Positions 1 through 7,747 of a stretch of 14,381 nt of DNA are shown in pieces. The notes below the pieces were generated by a model. That model did not search any database. It saw only the letters and a program-made list of their open reading frames with translations, and had not been told where the DNA came from. Position 1 is the stretch's first letter; the number at the start of each line of letters is the position of its first letter. This DNA comes from Acidobacteriota bacterium (GTDB lineage: Bacteria > Acidobacteriota > Terriglobia > Acidiferrales > UBA7541). The stretch covers positions 1-14,381 of the forward strand of contig QHYO01000487.1 in assembly GCA_003224135.1 (NCBI GenBank). The letters run 5' to 3'. A program made the position numbers and the translations under genes.

Positions 1-579
1 TATGACAACGCGATTTCGCTCGCGCGCCGTGCGGTCGCGCAGCAGCCTGAGTGCGAAGGAGCGCATGACGTGCTCGGGCGCGCATATTTTTCCGCTGGCC
101 GCTATGAGGACGGCGCGGCCTTGGCGGACAGCGCCCTCGAGATCGTCAGCAACGATTACAACGCGCTCGTTCCGCTCATCAATTCACTGGAAAAAGTAGG
201 CCGCGTAGCCGACGCTGAGCGCATGCGCCGCCGTGAACGCGAAGTCCTCGAAAATCAGTTGCAGCGTTTTCCCGATGATGTGCGTGCCCGCATTCTTCTG
301 GCTTCGGACCAGGCGAGCGCGGGCGAGACCGATGAAGCCATCATGCATGTAAAAATCGCCGTGGCTATGCGCCCCAATGACGCCAACGTCCTCTACAATG
401 CCGCGTGCACGTACGGCATCCTGGGCATGAAAATTGACGCCCTCGAACATTTCCGCCGCTCTGTCAATGCAGGCTATTCGAATCTCGATTGGTGCCTCAA
501 GGATCCCGACCTGAAAATCCTCTATGACGAACCCGAATTTAACAATCTTATTGCGAATCGCGACGCCAAAGACGTCTGA
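1..579 (+). CDS. TPR-repeat protein, C-terminal part (5' end outside window)
   Basis: The reading frame is open from base 1 and ends at TGA 577-579, giving at least 192 residues; the start lies upstream of the window. The protein is made of helical tetratricopeptide units, for example 'AHDVLGRAYFSAGRYEDGAA', then 'ARILLASDQASAGETDEAI' and 'NVLYNAACTYGILGMKIDAL'. It ends in 'DPDLKILYDEPEFNNL', the terminal block often seen after TPR arrays in large Acidobacteriota proteins such as Ser/Thr kinases or winged-helix regulators fused to TPRs. TPRs mediate protein-protein contacts; no catalytic domain is visible in this part, so the effector domain is unknown. It is on the plus strand and is not joined to any following gene. 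The TPR call is firm; the whole-protein function is open. Confidence 0.85.
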   Translation, partial: YDNAISLARRAVAQQPECEGAHDVLGRAYFSAGRYEDGAALADSALEIVSNDYNALVPLINSLEKVGRVADAERMRRREREVLENQLQRFPDDVRARILLASDQASAGETDEAIMHVKIAVAMRPNDANVLYNAACTYGILGMKIDALEHFRRSVNAGYSNLDWCLKDPDLKILYDEPEFNNLIANRDAKDV

Positions 580-1054
580 ATTTTTTCGATGTATAAATTG
601 TGCTAGCTCAGGTGGGATCACAAAATTGAAGGCGCATCGGCTTTGCGGCTTTGCGCCCTCGTCAATTGTTCCGAGAAATTTCTGTTCCTCGGCAAAATCT
701 AGTCACAAACTAACCCGCATGGCAAACTCTACAGTCGGGCGATTGCTGTAAGGGGTCGTTGGCCGGGATTCAACAAACTCCGCGGCTCTGACTCGCATGT
801 CGGCTGGGAAATTTTGGCTGGGAGGCCTGAACTCTGCCTGACTGCCTAAAAACCCAATAAAAAGCCACGTTCCCTACCGTTTGACTCAAGAATCTAGAGC
901 CAACATAAGCCTCTATAGCTCATCAACACTCTAAAAGGTAGTACATTTTTCCTGGCGTTCTGCCAGTAGTTACCCAGCTATCAGCCGCTTTGGCCTTCCG
1001 GTAAGCAGGCTTGCGCAAATATAGGATTCCCCAGAAACTCCGTATTAGAAAGGT
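580..1054. other. Gene-free stretch after the TPR gene
   Basis: No convincing coding frame is present. A weak hairpin (GGCGCA 631-636 with TGCGCC 652-657) follows the TPR stop by about 50 bp but has no T-run, so it is at best a poor terminator. The notable content is a copy of the tRNA-Gln 3' end at 814-834, listed separately. The DNA is more AT-rich after about 845 than in the flanking genes, consistent with decayed or imported sequence. Confidence 0.5.
814..834. repeat. Direct repeat of the tRNA-Gln 3' end (att-like, distal copy)
   Basis: These 21 bases match 5136-5156 at 20 positions in the same orientation; the single difference is A at 830 against G at 5152. The matched part of the tRNA runs from the T-loop through the acceptor strand, discriminator and encoded CCA, plus one base. 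That is the usual attachment core used by tyrosine-recombinase elements. No other part of the tRNA is present here, so this is not a broken second tRNA gene of normal length. It fits the displaced 3' fragment left at the far end of an element of about 4.3 kb. Chance occurrence of a 20/21 match is unlikely. Confidence 0.6.
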
Positions 1055-1254
1055 ATGGATCGGATTTTACAGATACTTGAGGCGACGGAGGGACTGCTCA
1101 CCGTGCAACGGGCAACTTCTGGTTCACCAACCGCAGACGCTCTATAAGGCAATCAAGTCGGGACGCCTACCGCATGTTCGTACACTGGGCGGCTCGGTCA
1201 GAGTAGACCCCCGACGCCCTCGCCTCATGGCTCAGAGGCCGGGGTGCCCGGTGA
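1055..1254 (+). pseudogene. Decayed excisionase-family helix-turn-helix protein
   Basis: Three frames together spell a short MerR/excisionase-type DNA-binding protein of about 65 residues. From ATG 1055 frame 2 reads 'MDRILQILEATEGLLTVQ' and soon hits a stop. Frame 3 then gives 'QTLYKAIKSGRLPHVR' and 'GGSVRVDP' (about 1110-1208). Frame 1 finishes with 'DALASWLRGRGAR' and TGA 1252-1254. The order is that of intact family members: 'LLTV', a helix-turn-helix with 'xTLYKxIKSGRLPxVR', a beta wing and 'RVDPxxLAxWLRGR'. Two frameshifts, near 1101-1112 and 1205-1212, break it. Such proteins serve as recombination directionality factors of integrative elements or as small regulators. Its place between the two tRNA-derived repeats supports the former. 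No intact product is expected. Confidence 0.6.
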
Positions 1255-1844
1255 CAGCTCTCCGGCACCAAATTTAGGGCACGTGAGCAAGCTGTCGGAC
1301 CTTCATTCCCAGCGTAGGGTTGACGGACTGCAACCAGGAGAGTTGACCAAGAAGCGAGGAGTCGCTCCAAATTTTTTTCGGCAGGGCGGCGTTTTGGAGG
1401 GCGTTCCGGCGGATTTGATTTCGATCCTCACGTGCCAAATTAAGTTTTGTGTTTACAACTATTTTGGTAACGACTTGGCGCGTCAGGCTCTCCTCTTTCC
1501 CAATTTGGTACGGCGAAAAGATATATAGCTTCCAATTATCCGTAATTCGAACCTTATCTTTTCCGGGCAAATCCCTATCCTTCGTTCCGGCTCTCCTGCA
1601 GCCCCTAATCTATTGGCTCTCCCAGCCCACGGGCTGACCGGTAATTACCCATGCCGAGTCGCTTGATTTAAAAAATCGATAGTATTCGGCAAGCTATTTT
1701 AAATAAGATGCCGTCCATTGCTCGCCTAGAGTTACGGGGGTAGCACTCTGGACTCAATCTCTCCAGCTTCATTCCATTGAACTCGCGCTCCGTGGCGAGC
1801 ACAGTGTCTGTCGGCACGCTGCATCTTCAACTGCAGGAGGAACT
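1255..1844. other. Gene-free stretch upstream of the TonB receptor gene
   Basis: I see no recognisable gene. A 98-codon frame on the minus strand (1274-1570) and a 94-codon frame on the plus strand (1244-1528) have no motif I know and are not supported. Two small palindromes sit at 1624-1635 (AGCC/GGCT stem) and 1640-1649 (GGTAATTACC). An AT-rich patch at 1666-1706 could hold the receptor promoter, but no pair of good -35 and -10 boxes with correct spacing stands out. Confidence 0.4.
1835..1840 (+). promoter_or_regulatory. Shine-Dalgarno site AGGAGG for ATG 1845
   Basis: A perfect AGGAGG lies four bases before ATG 1845. The frame it opens begins 'MYRLLIAS', like the start of a signal peptide, but differs from the frame of the receptor that follows. 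This marks the ancestral start codon and shows that the coding frame has been damaged just after it. Confidence 0.6.
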
Positions 1845-4800
1845 ATGTACCGCTTGCTGATTGCTTCCCACTTCCACGTTGAACGGGACCGTTACCGATC
1901 CGCAAGGCGCCGTGGTCGCCGGCGCAACAGTTGTAATCACCAACACCGCAACCGGCATGATCCGGGAGGCCACCACCGGCAGTGACGGTGGCTTCGCCGT
2001 CACCGATTTGAGCCCCGGACTGTACACCGTGCGTGTCAATGCTCCAGGGTTCGCTACAAGCGAATTCAGAGAGCTTCGCCTCGAGGTAGGGCGCGCCAGC
2101 ACCTTGAACGTTTCGCTCAAGATTGTGGGAGCTGGAGAAGTCATCCAGGTGACCACGGGCGAAATAGCCGTGAACTCCACGCAATCGGAGGTGCAGGGTG
2201 TGATGGAGGCTGCAGCGATTGAGAGCCTCCCGTTGAATGGCCGGAACTTTCTCGACCTGGCGTTTCTGATTCCAGGGAACCGCCCGGCGGCACGTTTTGA
2301 CCCAACCAAGACGAACACCGTGGAAGTTTCCTCTGCGGGGGCCTTCGGACGAGGCGGCAATATTATTGTCGACGGCGCCGACAACAATGACGAAGTTGTC
2401 GGTGGAACCCTGATGAACTTCCCGCAAGACGGGCTCGCAGAGTTTCAAATCGCCGTGAACAAATATACGGCAGAAGTCGGGCGTTCCTCTTCGAGCATCA
2501 TCAACATCGCCACCAAGTCAGGGAGCAATGATGTGCACGGGTCCGAGTACATCTTCTTCCGTCACAAGGCGCTGCAGGGACTGCCGGCGACCTTCGACCG
2601 GAGATTGCCTACCCCGCGCTTTTCCCGCGAACAGTTCGGCGGCTCTTTAGGCGGCCCCTTCGTTCGCGACAAGCTTTTCGGGTTCATCTCCATGGAATAT
2701 CTCGACCACCACGAACACGGTGACGGGTGGCTCCGCGCTGGCCTTCGTGCACGATTTCCGGCTGACTTCCAAATTCGACTGGATCCCCGATGAGAAGGAC
2801 CACATCTCTCTGCGGTACTCTTTCGAACGGTCTCTGGACGTTGACAACGGCTTTTTGACGCAGCCCGCGGGGTCGGCGGCGAATCGTCAGCAGTCGCTTA
2901 ACCGTTACAACTCAGTTCTCGCGAGCTGGACGAGAAGCCTTTCCTCTAGGCAAATCAACACGGTGATCTACCAAAAGAATTATTTTCTTAACTGCATACC
3001 CGCGTTTTCCCCGAATGACCCGGTGACCAATCCGGCCGGGCTGGCGCCGGGCAATGAGGTCCGATTCCCATCTCTGCAGGACGGCGCAAATTACCGCATC
3101 CCGCAACGTACTAGGTTAGCCCGCGACCAGGTGCGGGACACCTTCTACTGGTCCTTGGGCAAGCATGGCTTGCGGTTCGGGGCTGAATACCAGTATTACG
3201 GATCCGACATACTCTTTGACCTTTTCGGCAGCGGAAGTCTTTTCATGACCGAGGACTTCCCCACTCAGAATCTCTTCACGGGCACGCCTTGTTCGACTGC
3301 CACTCCCTGCGACGACACGGACATTCCGATTGCCATAGGACTCAAGAGCGGCGCGCCTGTTCGTCCGCCTACCGGACCTTTTGTCCACAACAACTATCTG
3401 GGGTTGTTTGTGCAGGATGACTGGCGCATCAAACCCAGCCTGACACTCAACTTGGGACTTCGTTGGGATGGGGACTTCAACTCGTTGGGTGAGACCGAGC
3501 ATGACAAAGCATGTCCGTCGCTGACCGCTGCGAGCCCCAACGGCGAGTTCATTCGCAACATCCTGGGGCCGCATGATTCCTCAGCCAAATACAAGAACTT
3601 CGGCCCGCGCGTGGGTTTTGCTTGGGGCCCCTTCGGCTTGAAAAACACCGTAGTGCGCGGCGGATACGGCATTTACTACGACAGGGTGATTCTGGAACCA
3701 GCCGAGCTGGAAGAGGTACTCAATGGCCGAGTCCTGCCCATTACTGGTTTCGCGGGTTCAAGCTGCACCGCCCCAGGCGGGACAGCGAAACCGAGCCTTG
3801 GCAATTGTTCCTTGACTGGAGCGGTTTACGCTGCTGGCTCCCCTACACTTGCCAGCCCATTCTCAGGTGGCTCCAGCCCCTTCGGAATAGGAGTCAACGT
3901 AATAGACCCTAAAGCAGCCACGCCCTACGTGCAGCAGTTTACCTTAGGAGTTCAGCGTCAGTTTGGAAGGGATTATCTCTTATCGGTAGATGGACTCCAC
4001 AACTTCGGTAACCGCCAGCTTATCCCTAGGTTCCTGCGCAGCTTGCCATCGGGAGTCACCTCTCCCTTCGTGGACTGTCCCAATGGCAGAGATCCCTGCA
4101 ATATAGTGGATCCGGCAAGCGGCCAGAATGTATTGGATTGCTCCAATCCTACTGCGACACCGGTTACCCCTACTACCACGTGCCAGCAGATTACTGACTT
4201 TCAGTCCGCGGCCAGAACCTGGTACGACGCCATGCTGGTGAGTTTCCAAAAACGACCGGGAAGCGGAACGTGGCACCCGGGATTCAACATCAGCTATACC
4301 CTCTCCAAGACCTTTGACGAGCAGCAAGACGACCAGGTCAGCCCTAGCGGAGCGCCTACCGAAAACCCGGCAATCGTTGGCATGCACGTGAATGATCTAA
4401 GGATCGAAAAGGGTTATGCAGTGACCGATGAACGCCACCGTCTCGTGGTGTACGGGAGCATGGAAATCCCGTGGAAGCTAAACATCTCACCCATCTGGAC
4501 GTGGGCCTCCCACGTCCCGATGGATTCCGTAGTACCCGGGCTTGGCAGTGGGCGCCTTCCCAATATCCCGCGGAACGCTTTGGGACGGCAAATTCCCGAT
4601 GGGAAGGCGCTAAATGCCGCTGTCGCTGCCTACAACGCGCTGCCCACGTGCCTCGCCAATGGCAACACTGCCGGCCCAGTCCCCTGCAACGGGCCTGGAG
4701 ACGGGACACGGCTTGCAGTTTCATGTCCTGTCTGCAGCAGTAATCCCAAGTTTGGCGATGATTTCAACTCGATTGACATGCGATTGACGAGGACATTTCA

Positions 4801-5011
4801 CTTCACAGAACCCCATACACTGCAGTTCATTGCGGAAGTGTTCAACCTGTTCAACATCACCAACATCCGGGGCACTACCAACAGGAACTACTCCGGATTT
4901 AACAATACGATTTCCTCGCCGACTTTCAACCAGGCTCTCGACACAGCGGGGAAATTCTTTGGGTCTGGCGGGCCGCGCGCCTTTCAGTTTGCCCTACGCT
5001 ATTCCTTCTGA
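1845..5011 (+). pseudogene. TonB-dependent receptor (Oar-like, carboxypeptidase-regulatory domain), frameshifted
   Basis: An outer-membrane beta-barrel receptor of about 1,050 residues, the type Acidobacteriota carry in many copies, presumed to import large substrates such as polysaccharide breakdown products using TonB energy. Domains in order are a carboxypeptidase-regulatory Ig-like fold (about 1885-2160, 'STLNGTVTDPQGAVVAGATV'), a plug domain (about 2170-2560, 'IESLPLNGRNF', 'IIVDGADNNDE') and 'EQFGGSLGGPFVRDKLFGF'. A barrel follows from about 2740 to TGA 5009-5011, ending in 'AFQFALRYSF' with the expected terminal aromatic residue. There are two lesions. The well-placed ATG 1845 reads only 'MYRLLIAS' before the frame diverges, so most of the signal peptide is missing. 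Between about 2701 and 2730 the frame changes from 1 to 2, and some residues between plug and barrel may also be lost. Sequencing error could explain one lesion, less easily both. Confidence 0.8.
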
Positions 5012-5012
5012 T

Positions 5013-5028
5013 CGGCTCGGTCGAGCCG
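5013..5028. terminator. Short GC hairpin after the receptor gene
   Basis: CGGCTC (5013-5018) pairs perfectly with GAGCCG (5023-5028) around a four-base loop, two bases past the receptor stop. No T-run follows on the plus strand, so intrinsic termination is doubtful; it may only protect the 3' end of the transcript or be incidental. Confidence 0.25.
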
Positions 5029-5135
5029 GAGGAGTACCGGGCACATGCTCTGCCACCGTGGCCGAAGTGAGGATGGCGGGAGCACAGAGGAAGTAATTGC
5101 GGTAGTGAAGTCTCTAAACCACTGATTCTAAGAGA

Positions 5136-5156
5136 TTGGCTGGGAGGCCTGGACTC
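5136..5156. repeat. Direct repeat within the tRNA-Gln 3' end (att-like, tRNA copy)
   Basis: Partner of the repeat at 814-834. It covers the T-loop to the encoded CCA of the tRNA-Gln gene plus one base beyond. For a minus-strand tRNA, an element inserted at this core would extend toward lower coordinates, where the second copy is found. Confidence 0.6.
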
Positions 5157-5211
5157 GAACCAGGATAGCCAGATTCAGAATCTGGAGTCCTGCCAATTGG
5201 ACGACCTCCCA
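5137..5211 (-). tRNA. tRNA-Gln (anticodon CTG)
   Basis: Read on the minus strand, the 72-nt body folds as a full cloverleaf: acceptor TGGGAGG/CCTCCCA, D-stem GTCC/GGAC, anticodon stem CCAGA/TCTGG with loop TTCTGAA, four-base variable region, and T-stem CCTGG/CCAGG with loop TTCGAGT. The discriminator is G and the CCA tail is encoded (5137-5139). Anticodon CTG reads CAG, glutamine, and the T-A first pair is typical of tRNA-Gln. All stems are intact, so the gene looks functional despite being used as an attachment site. A weak inverted repeat (TCTCT 5111-5115 with AGAGA 5131-5135) lies just downstream. Confidence 0.95.
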
Positions 5212-5224
5212 GCAGGTTGAAAAA

Positions 5225-5611
5225 TCAGACACTTAGAAGTTTTTGGTGGCGCACTACTCGCGGTCTTTTCACTGTATTTTCACTGTGGGACACCCGACCA
5301 GTTTGGACGCGTCGCATCGCGTCAACAACGTCCTCTAAATCAACAATGTGGTAGCGGTCGAACACATCTCGCGTCTTGTGGCCAGAAATCGTCATTGCAA
5401 CCTTTTCACTATTCCCTGCCTTCATCAAATTCTTGATTGCCGAACGTCGAAGCTCGTGGATTGATTAATCCAGTGTACCGTGGGTCTTGCTTTCCTTCAA
5501 CTTCAGTCAGCGTGCCGAGCCGGGCGGCGCATGCTTTGTGCCTGACCTTTCGCAGATTGGTGCCGTCGAACACCGTACTTGACTTAGAAATCGTTCACGT
5601 AACTCTTCGGC
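5225..5611 (-). pseudogene. Tyrosine recombinase (phage-type integrase), C-terminal remnant
   Basis: The last part (5458 to 5225) reads 'HELRRSAIKNLMKAGNSEKV' and continues to 'ISGHKTRDVFDRYHIV', giving the catalytic H-x-x-R, the second His in GH and the nucleophile Tyr of the integrase C-terminal domain. Upstream, after a one-base shift near 5459, another frame supplies 'ARLGTLTEVEGKQDPRYTGL', preceded by 'STVFDGTNLRKVRHKACA'. After a further shift near 5597, a third frame gives 'AEELRERFL'. The first catalytic Arg and the N-terminal core-binding domain are not found. At least two frameshifts and the missing N-terminus make it inactive. Its 3' end is 13 bp from the 5' end of the tRNA-Gln gene, the side opposite to that expected for an element using the tRNA 3' end. 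Confidence 0.75.
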
Positions 5612-5699
5612 TGGGCACCGACCTACAAGCGGCTTCGAAGACTCGTCGACAGAATACTGTCGCGTTGACCGTGCAAGTTAGACAACAACACTTCTGGCG

Positions 5700-6377
5700 T
5701 CACAGTTGCGTACCGACCGGATAACTCTGCAAGATCTGAAACATAGCAACGAGACACCACACGACGCGCCAAAAAGGCAATTTGTAGTGGCGCCCCGTTG
5801 GTTCTGGCAGCAAAACCAAAAAGATAAACGGCGTTCCGTGAGCGATCAGCCAGTGGGTTGAGCGCAAAAGGGAGTCGCCGCTCAACAAGACGGCCAGAAG
5901 GATCACCGCACCAAAGGCCCCTTTTAACCACGGCACAGCAATCTTAAGCCAGGTCATCCCCCACGCATCATCGCGAGATTCCCTGGTGTAAGCTGCGGCG
6001 AGTAGTAGCGCGGTTGCGGCGAACAGGACATCTATGCTGCTGTTTGCCGTGCGAAAGACAAACGCACCAACCGAGTGGCATGGTCCGATCAGCAGGCCCT
6101 CCAACAGCATTCCAAGCGATGTGCCGTTCACCCTGACGAACAGAAAGATCAACAGTCCCGAGCCGGCTGCCGACAGTAAGAAAACAGTGAAATCGCGCAA
6201 ATAGAAGGCGTCGGAAGATCCCTTGTAAATGAGAAGAACAACAGCAAAAAAGGACAATGCCACGACGATTGCGAAATTCCGCGCCCACGCTTGATAAGCC
6301 AGCCGATGAGTCAGAACGAAGGGCAAATCACTGCTACGATCAGCGATGCATTCCAGACCACCTGCATCAACCGGCAG
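5700..6377 (-). pseudogene. Polytopic membrane protein remnant
   Basis: The open frame on the minus strand runs from just after an in-frame TAG (6378-6380) to TGA 5700-5702. The only candidate start is a TTG (6326) without a good ribosome site, and the protein-like frame already exists upstream of it ('LPVDAGGLECIADRSSDLPF'). The product has about six hydrophobic helices and ends 'ILQSYPVGTQL', resembling the 'QxYPVAGxQ' segment inside much longer hypothetical membrane proteins of this kind of bacterium. It therefore appears to lack both a proper N-terminus and the C-terminal region after that motif. No function is assigned; a glycan-related membrane role is only suggested by the neighbours. 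It could still be translated as a short protein. Confidence 0.5.
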
Positions 6378-6448
6378 CTAGGCGATTCGAGTGTCGTATG
6401 ATTCCCTGCGAAGAGCTAGGGGACAGATCAGCGCCCTTAGTGGCTCCG

Positions 6449-7708
6449 TCAACCCGCCCGCAGTGGCTTTTCGACGCCTTTTTTTGCATTCGTCGAGTTA
6501 ATCGCAACCATTTCGCCGTGCTCCGTCAACTGAAATTCGGATTCGCCCCACGTAATTCGGTCAGAAAAAAGACTCGCCAGCCACACCACAAAATGAATTG
6601 CGTCCCTCAGCGGCACCAACCACAGCTTCCGCTGAGTCGTTTCATCTCGGATCCCCCATGCCCCAACCGTCCACGCCAGCGTCAGACGCAGCACAAGGTA
6701 CAAGCCCAAGAACGTCGCCGTTCCAGAAATCGAACGGCTCACCAGCGCTCCAGCTAGCGCCCAAGGTAATCCGTGGGTGAACAGCAATCCAACGTACGAC
6801 GCTGGGCGGCATAACCGCACAGTTCGGGCCCATCTCATCTGGTGCTCCCAAAACTTTGCGAAGGTCACGGCCGGATACATCGTCGCCACCACTTCACGCG
6901 ACACACTCACTCGCCCGCCGACTTTCGCAACTCGGTTCCCGATCTGGTAGTCGTCCGCCAACACATTCGCCAAAGCCTCATAGCCGCCGATTTTCGCGAG
7001 CCAGGTTTTCGTCGTCGCCACGGATGCGCCCAGCGCGAACGTGACACCTTCCATCCAGTCAGCTACCAGCACACCCGCCGAGAAATCCGTCGCTACGCCC
7101 AACGCTTCCATTTCCGCCCAAAAGTTGTCCTGCGTCACCCCTCTGTAAAAGCAGCTCTCGACACCCGTTTCGGAGTGTTCGAATGGCGCAGCCATCTCCC
7201 GCAGATAATTCGGCCCAACTCTCACGTCACCGTCACTCTGCACCAGCAGCTCGTACTTCGCTTCGCGCGCTAACAATGCCAGGTTGTTCACTTTCCCGTT
7301 CGAACCCAGTTGAGGCGCATTCGAAAGTAGCCGGATACTTCGTTCCGGAAACTCAGCTGTCAATTCGTGGATGAGCGGAACCGCCTCATCCTCCAAATCG
7401 TTCACGCAAAATAGAATTTCGTATTCGGGGTAGTCCTGCACGCAAAAACTTCGAAAATTCTCATAAGACGCAAAGTCCACGCCACGTACCGGCTTCAGAA
7501 CACTCACCGGCGGAGCGAACGGTCCGAGCTTTGCGCGCTTTTTCGAAAAAAATCGCACCGCCGCCAGCGCTGCAATGAGGTAATACACCAGCGGCACGCA
7601 TGCAACCACCAGCACGACCTCTCGCCAAAAATCCAGGAAGAAATGATTGTGCAGCGCCGTCAGCAGCGCCAGAAAACCTGCTTCGCGTAGGTAATTTAAG
7701 GAAACCAT
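6449..7708 (-). CDS. HpnI/GT21-like membrane glycosyltransferase (first copy, distal)
   Basis: Inverting-type GT-A glycosyltransferase of the ceramide glucosyltransferase (GT21) family, which includes HpnI of hopanoid biosynthesis; it moves a nucleotide-sugar residue onto a lipid at the cytoplasmic membrane. The 419 residues show an N-terminal membrane helix (about 29-52) and 'PVSVLKPVRG'. Catalytic motifs follow: D1 near D104 ('CVNDLED'), 'NGKVNNL' (137-143), D2 'QSDGDV' (157-162), D3 'ADDYQIG' (251-257) and the signature 'QMRW' (290-293). Two or three C-terminal membrane helices close it. All hallmark residues are present, so it should be active. ATG 7708 is 39 bp after the stop of its paralogue, with only a weak GGGA ribosome site. 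Donor and acceptor cannot be read from sequence; the neighbouring heptose genes make GDP-heptose one possible donor, but HpnI proteins use N-acetylglucosamine. Confidence 0.8.
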   Translation of the reverse strand: MVSLNYLREAGFLALLTALHNHFFLDFWREVVLVVACVPLVYYLIAALAAVRFFSKKRAKLGPFAPPVSVLKPVRGVDFASYENFRSFCVQDYPEYEILFCVNDLEDEAVPLIHELTAEFPERSIRLLSNAPQLGSNGKVNNLALLAREAKYELLVQSDGDVRVGPNYLREMAAPFEHSETGVESCFYRGVTQDNFWAEMEALGVATDFSAGVLVADWMEGVTFALGASVATTKTWLAKIGGYEALANVLADDYQIGNRVAKVGGRVSVSREVVATMYPAVTFAKFWEHQMRWARTVRLCRPASYVGLLFTHGLPWALAGALVSRSISGTATFLGLYLVLRLTLAWTVGAWGIRDETTQRKLWLVPLRDAIHFVVWLASLFSDRITWGESEFQLTEHGEMVAINSTNAKKGVEKPLRAG

Positions 7709-7747
7709 CGTCCCGTCGCCCGTTTCAGCGGCAAAAACGCACTAAAC

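Noticed and set aside
184..621. 145-codon minus-strand frame opposite the TPR gene
   Set aside because: It mirrors the clear TPR-coding frame; no independent domain is visible.
631..657. Hairpin after the TPR gene as a terminator
   Set aside because: Only a 6-bp stem with a 15-base loop and no T-run on either side.
1274..1570. 98-codon minus-strand frame in the gene-poor region
   Set aside because: No recognisable motif, no ribosome site, and it overlaps an equally long plus-strand frame; likely chance.
1640..1649. GGTAATTACC palindrome as an operator
   Set aside because: A single isolated 10-bp palindrome about 200 bp from the start codon; no second copy or overlap with a promoter.
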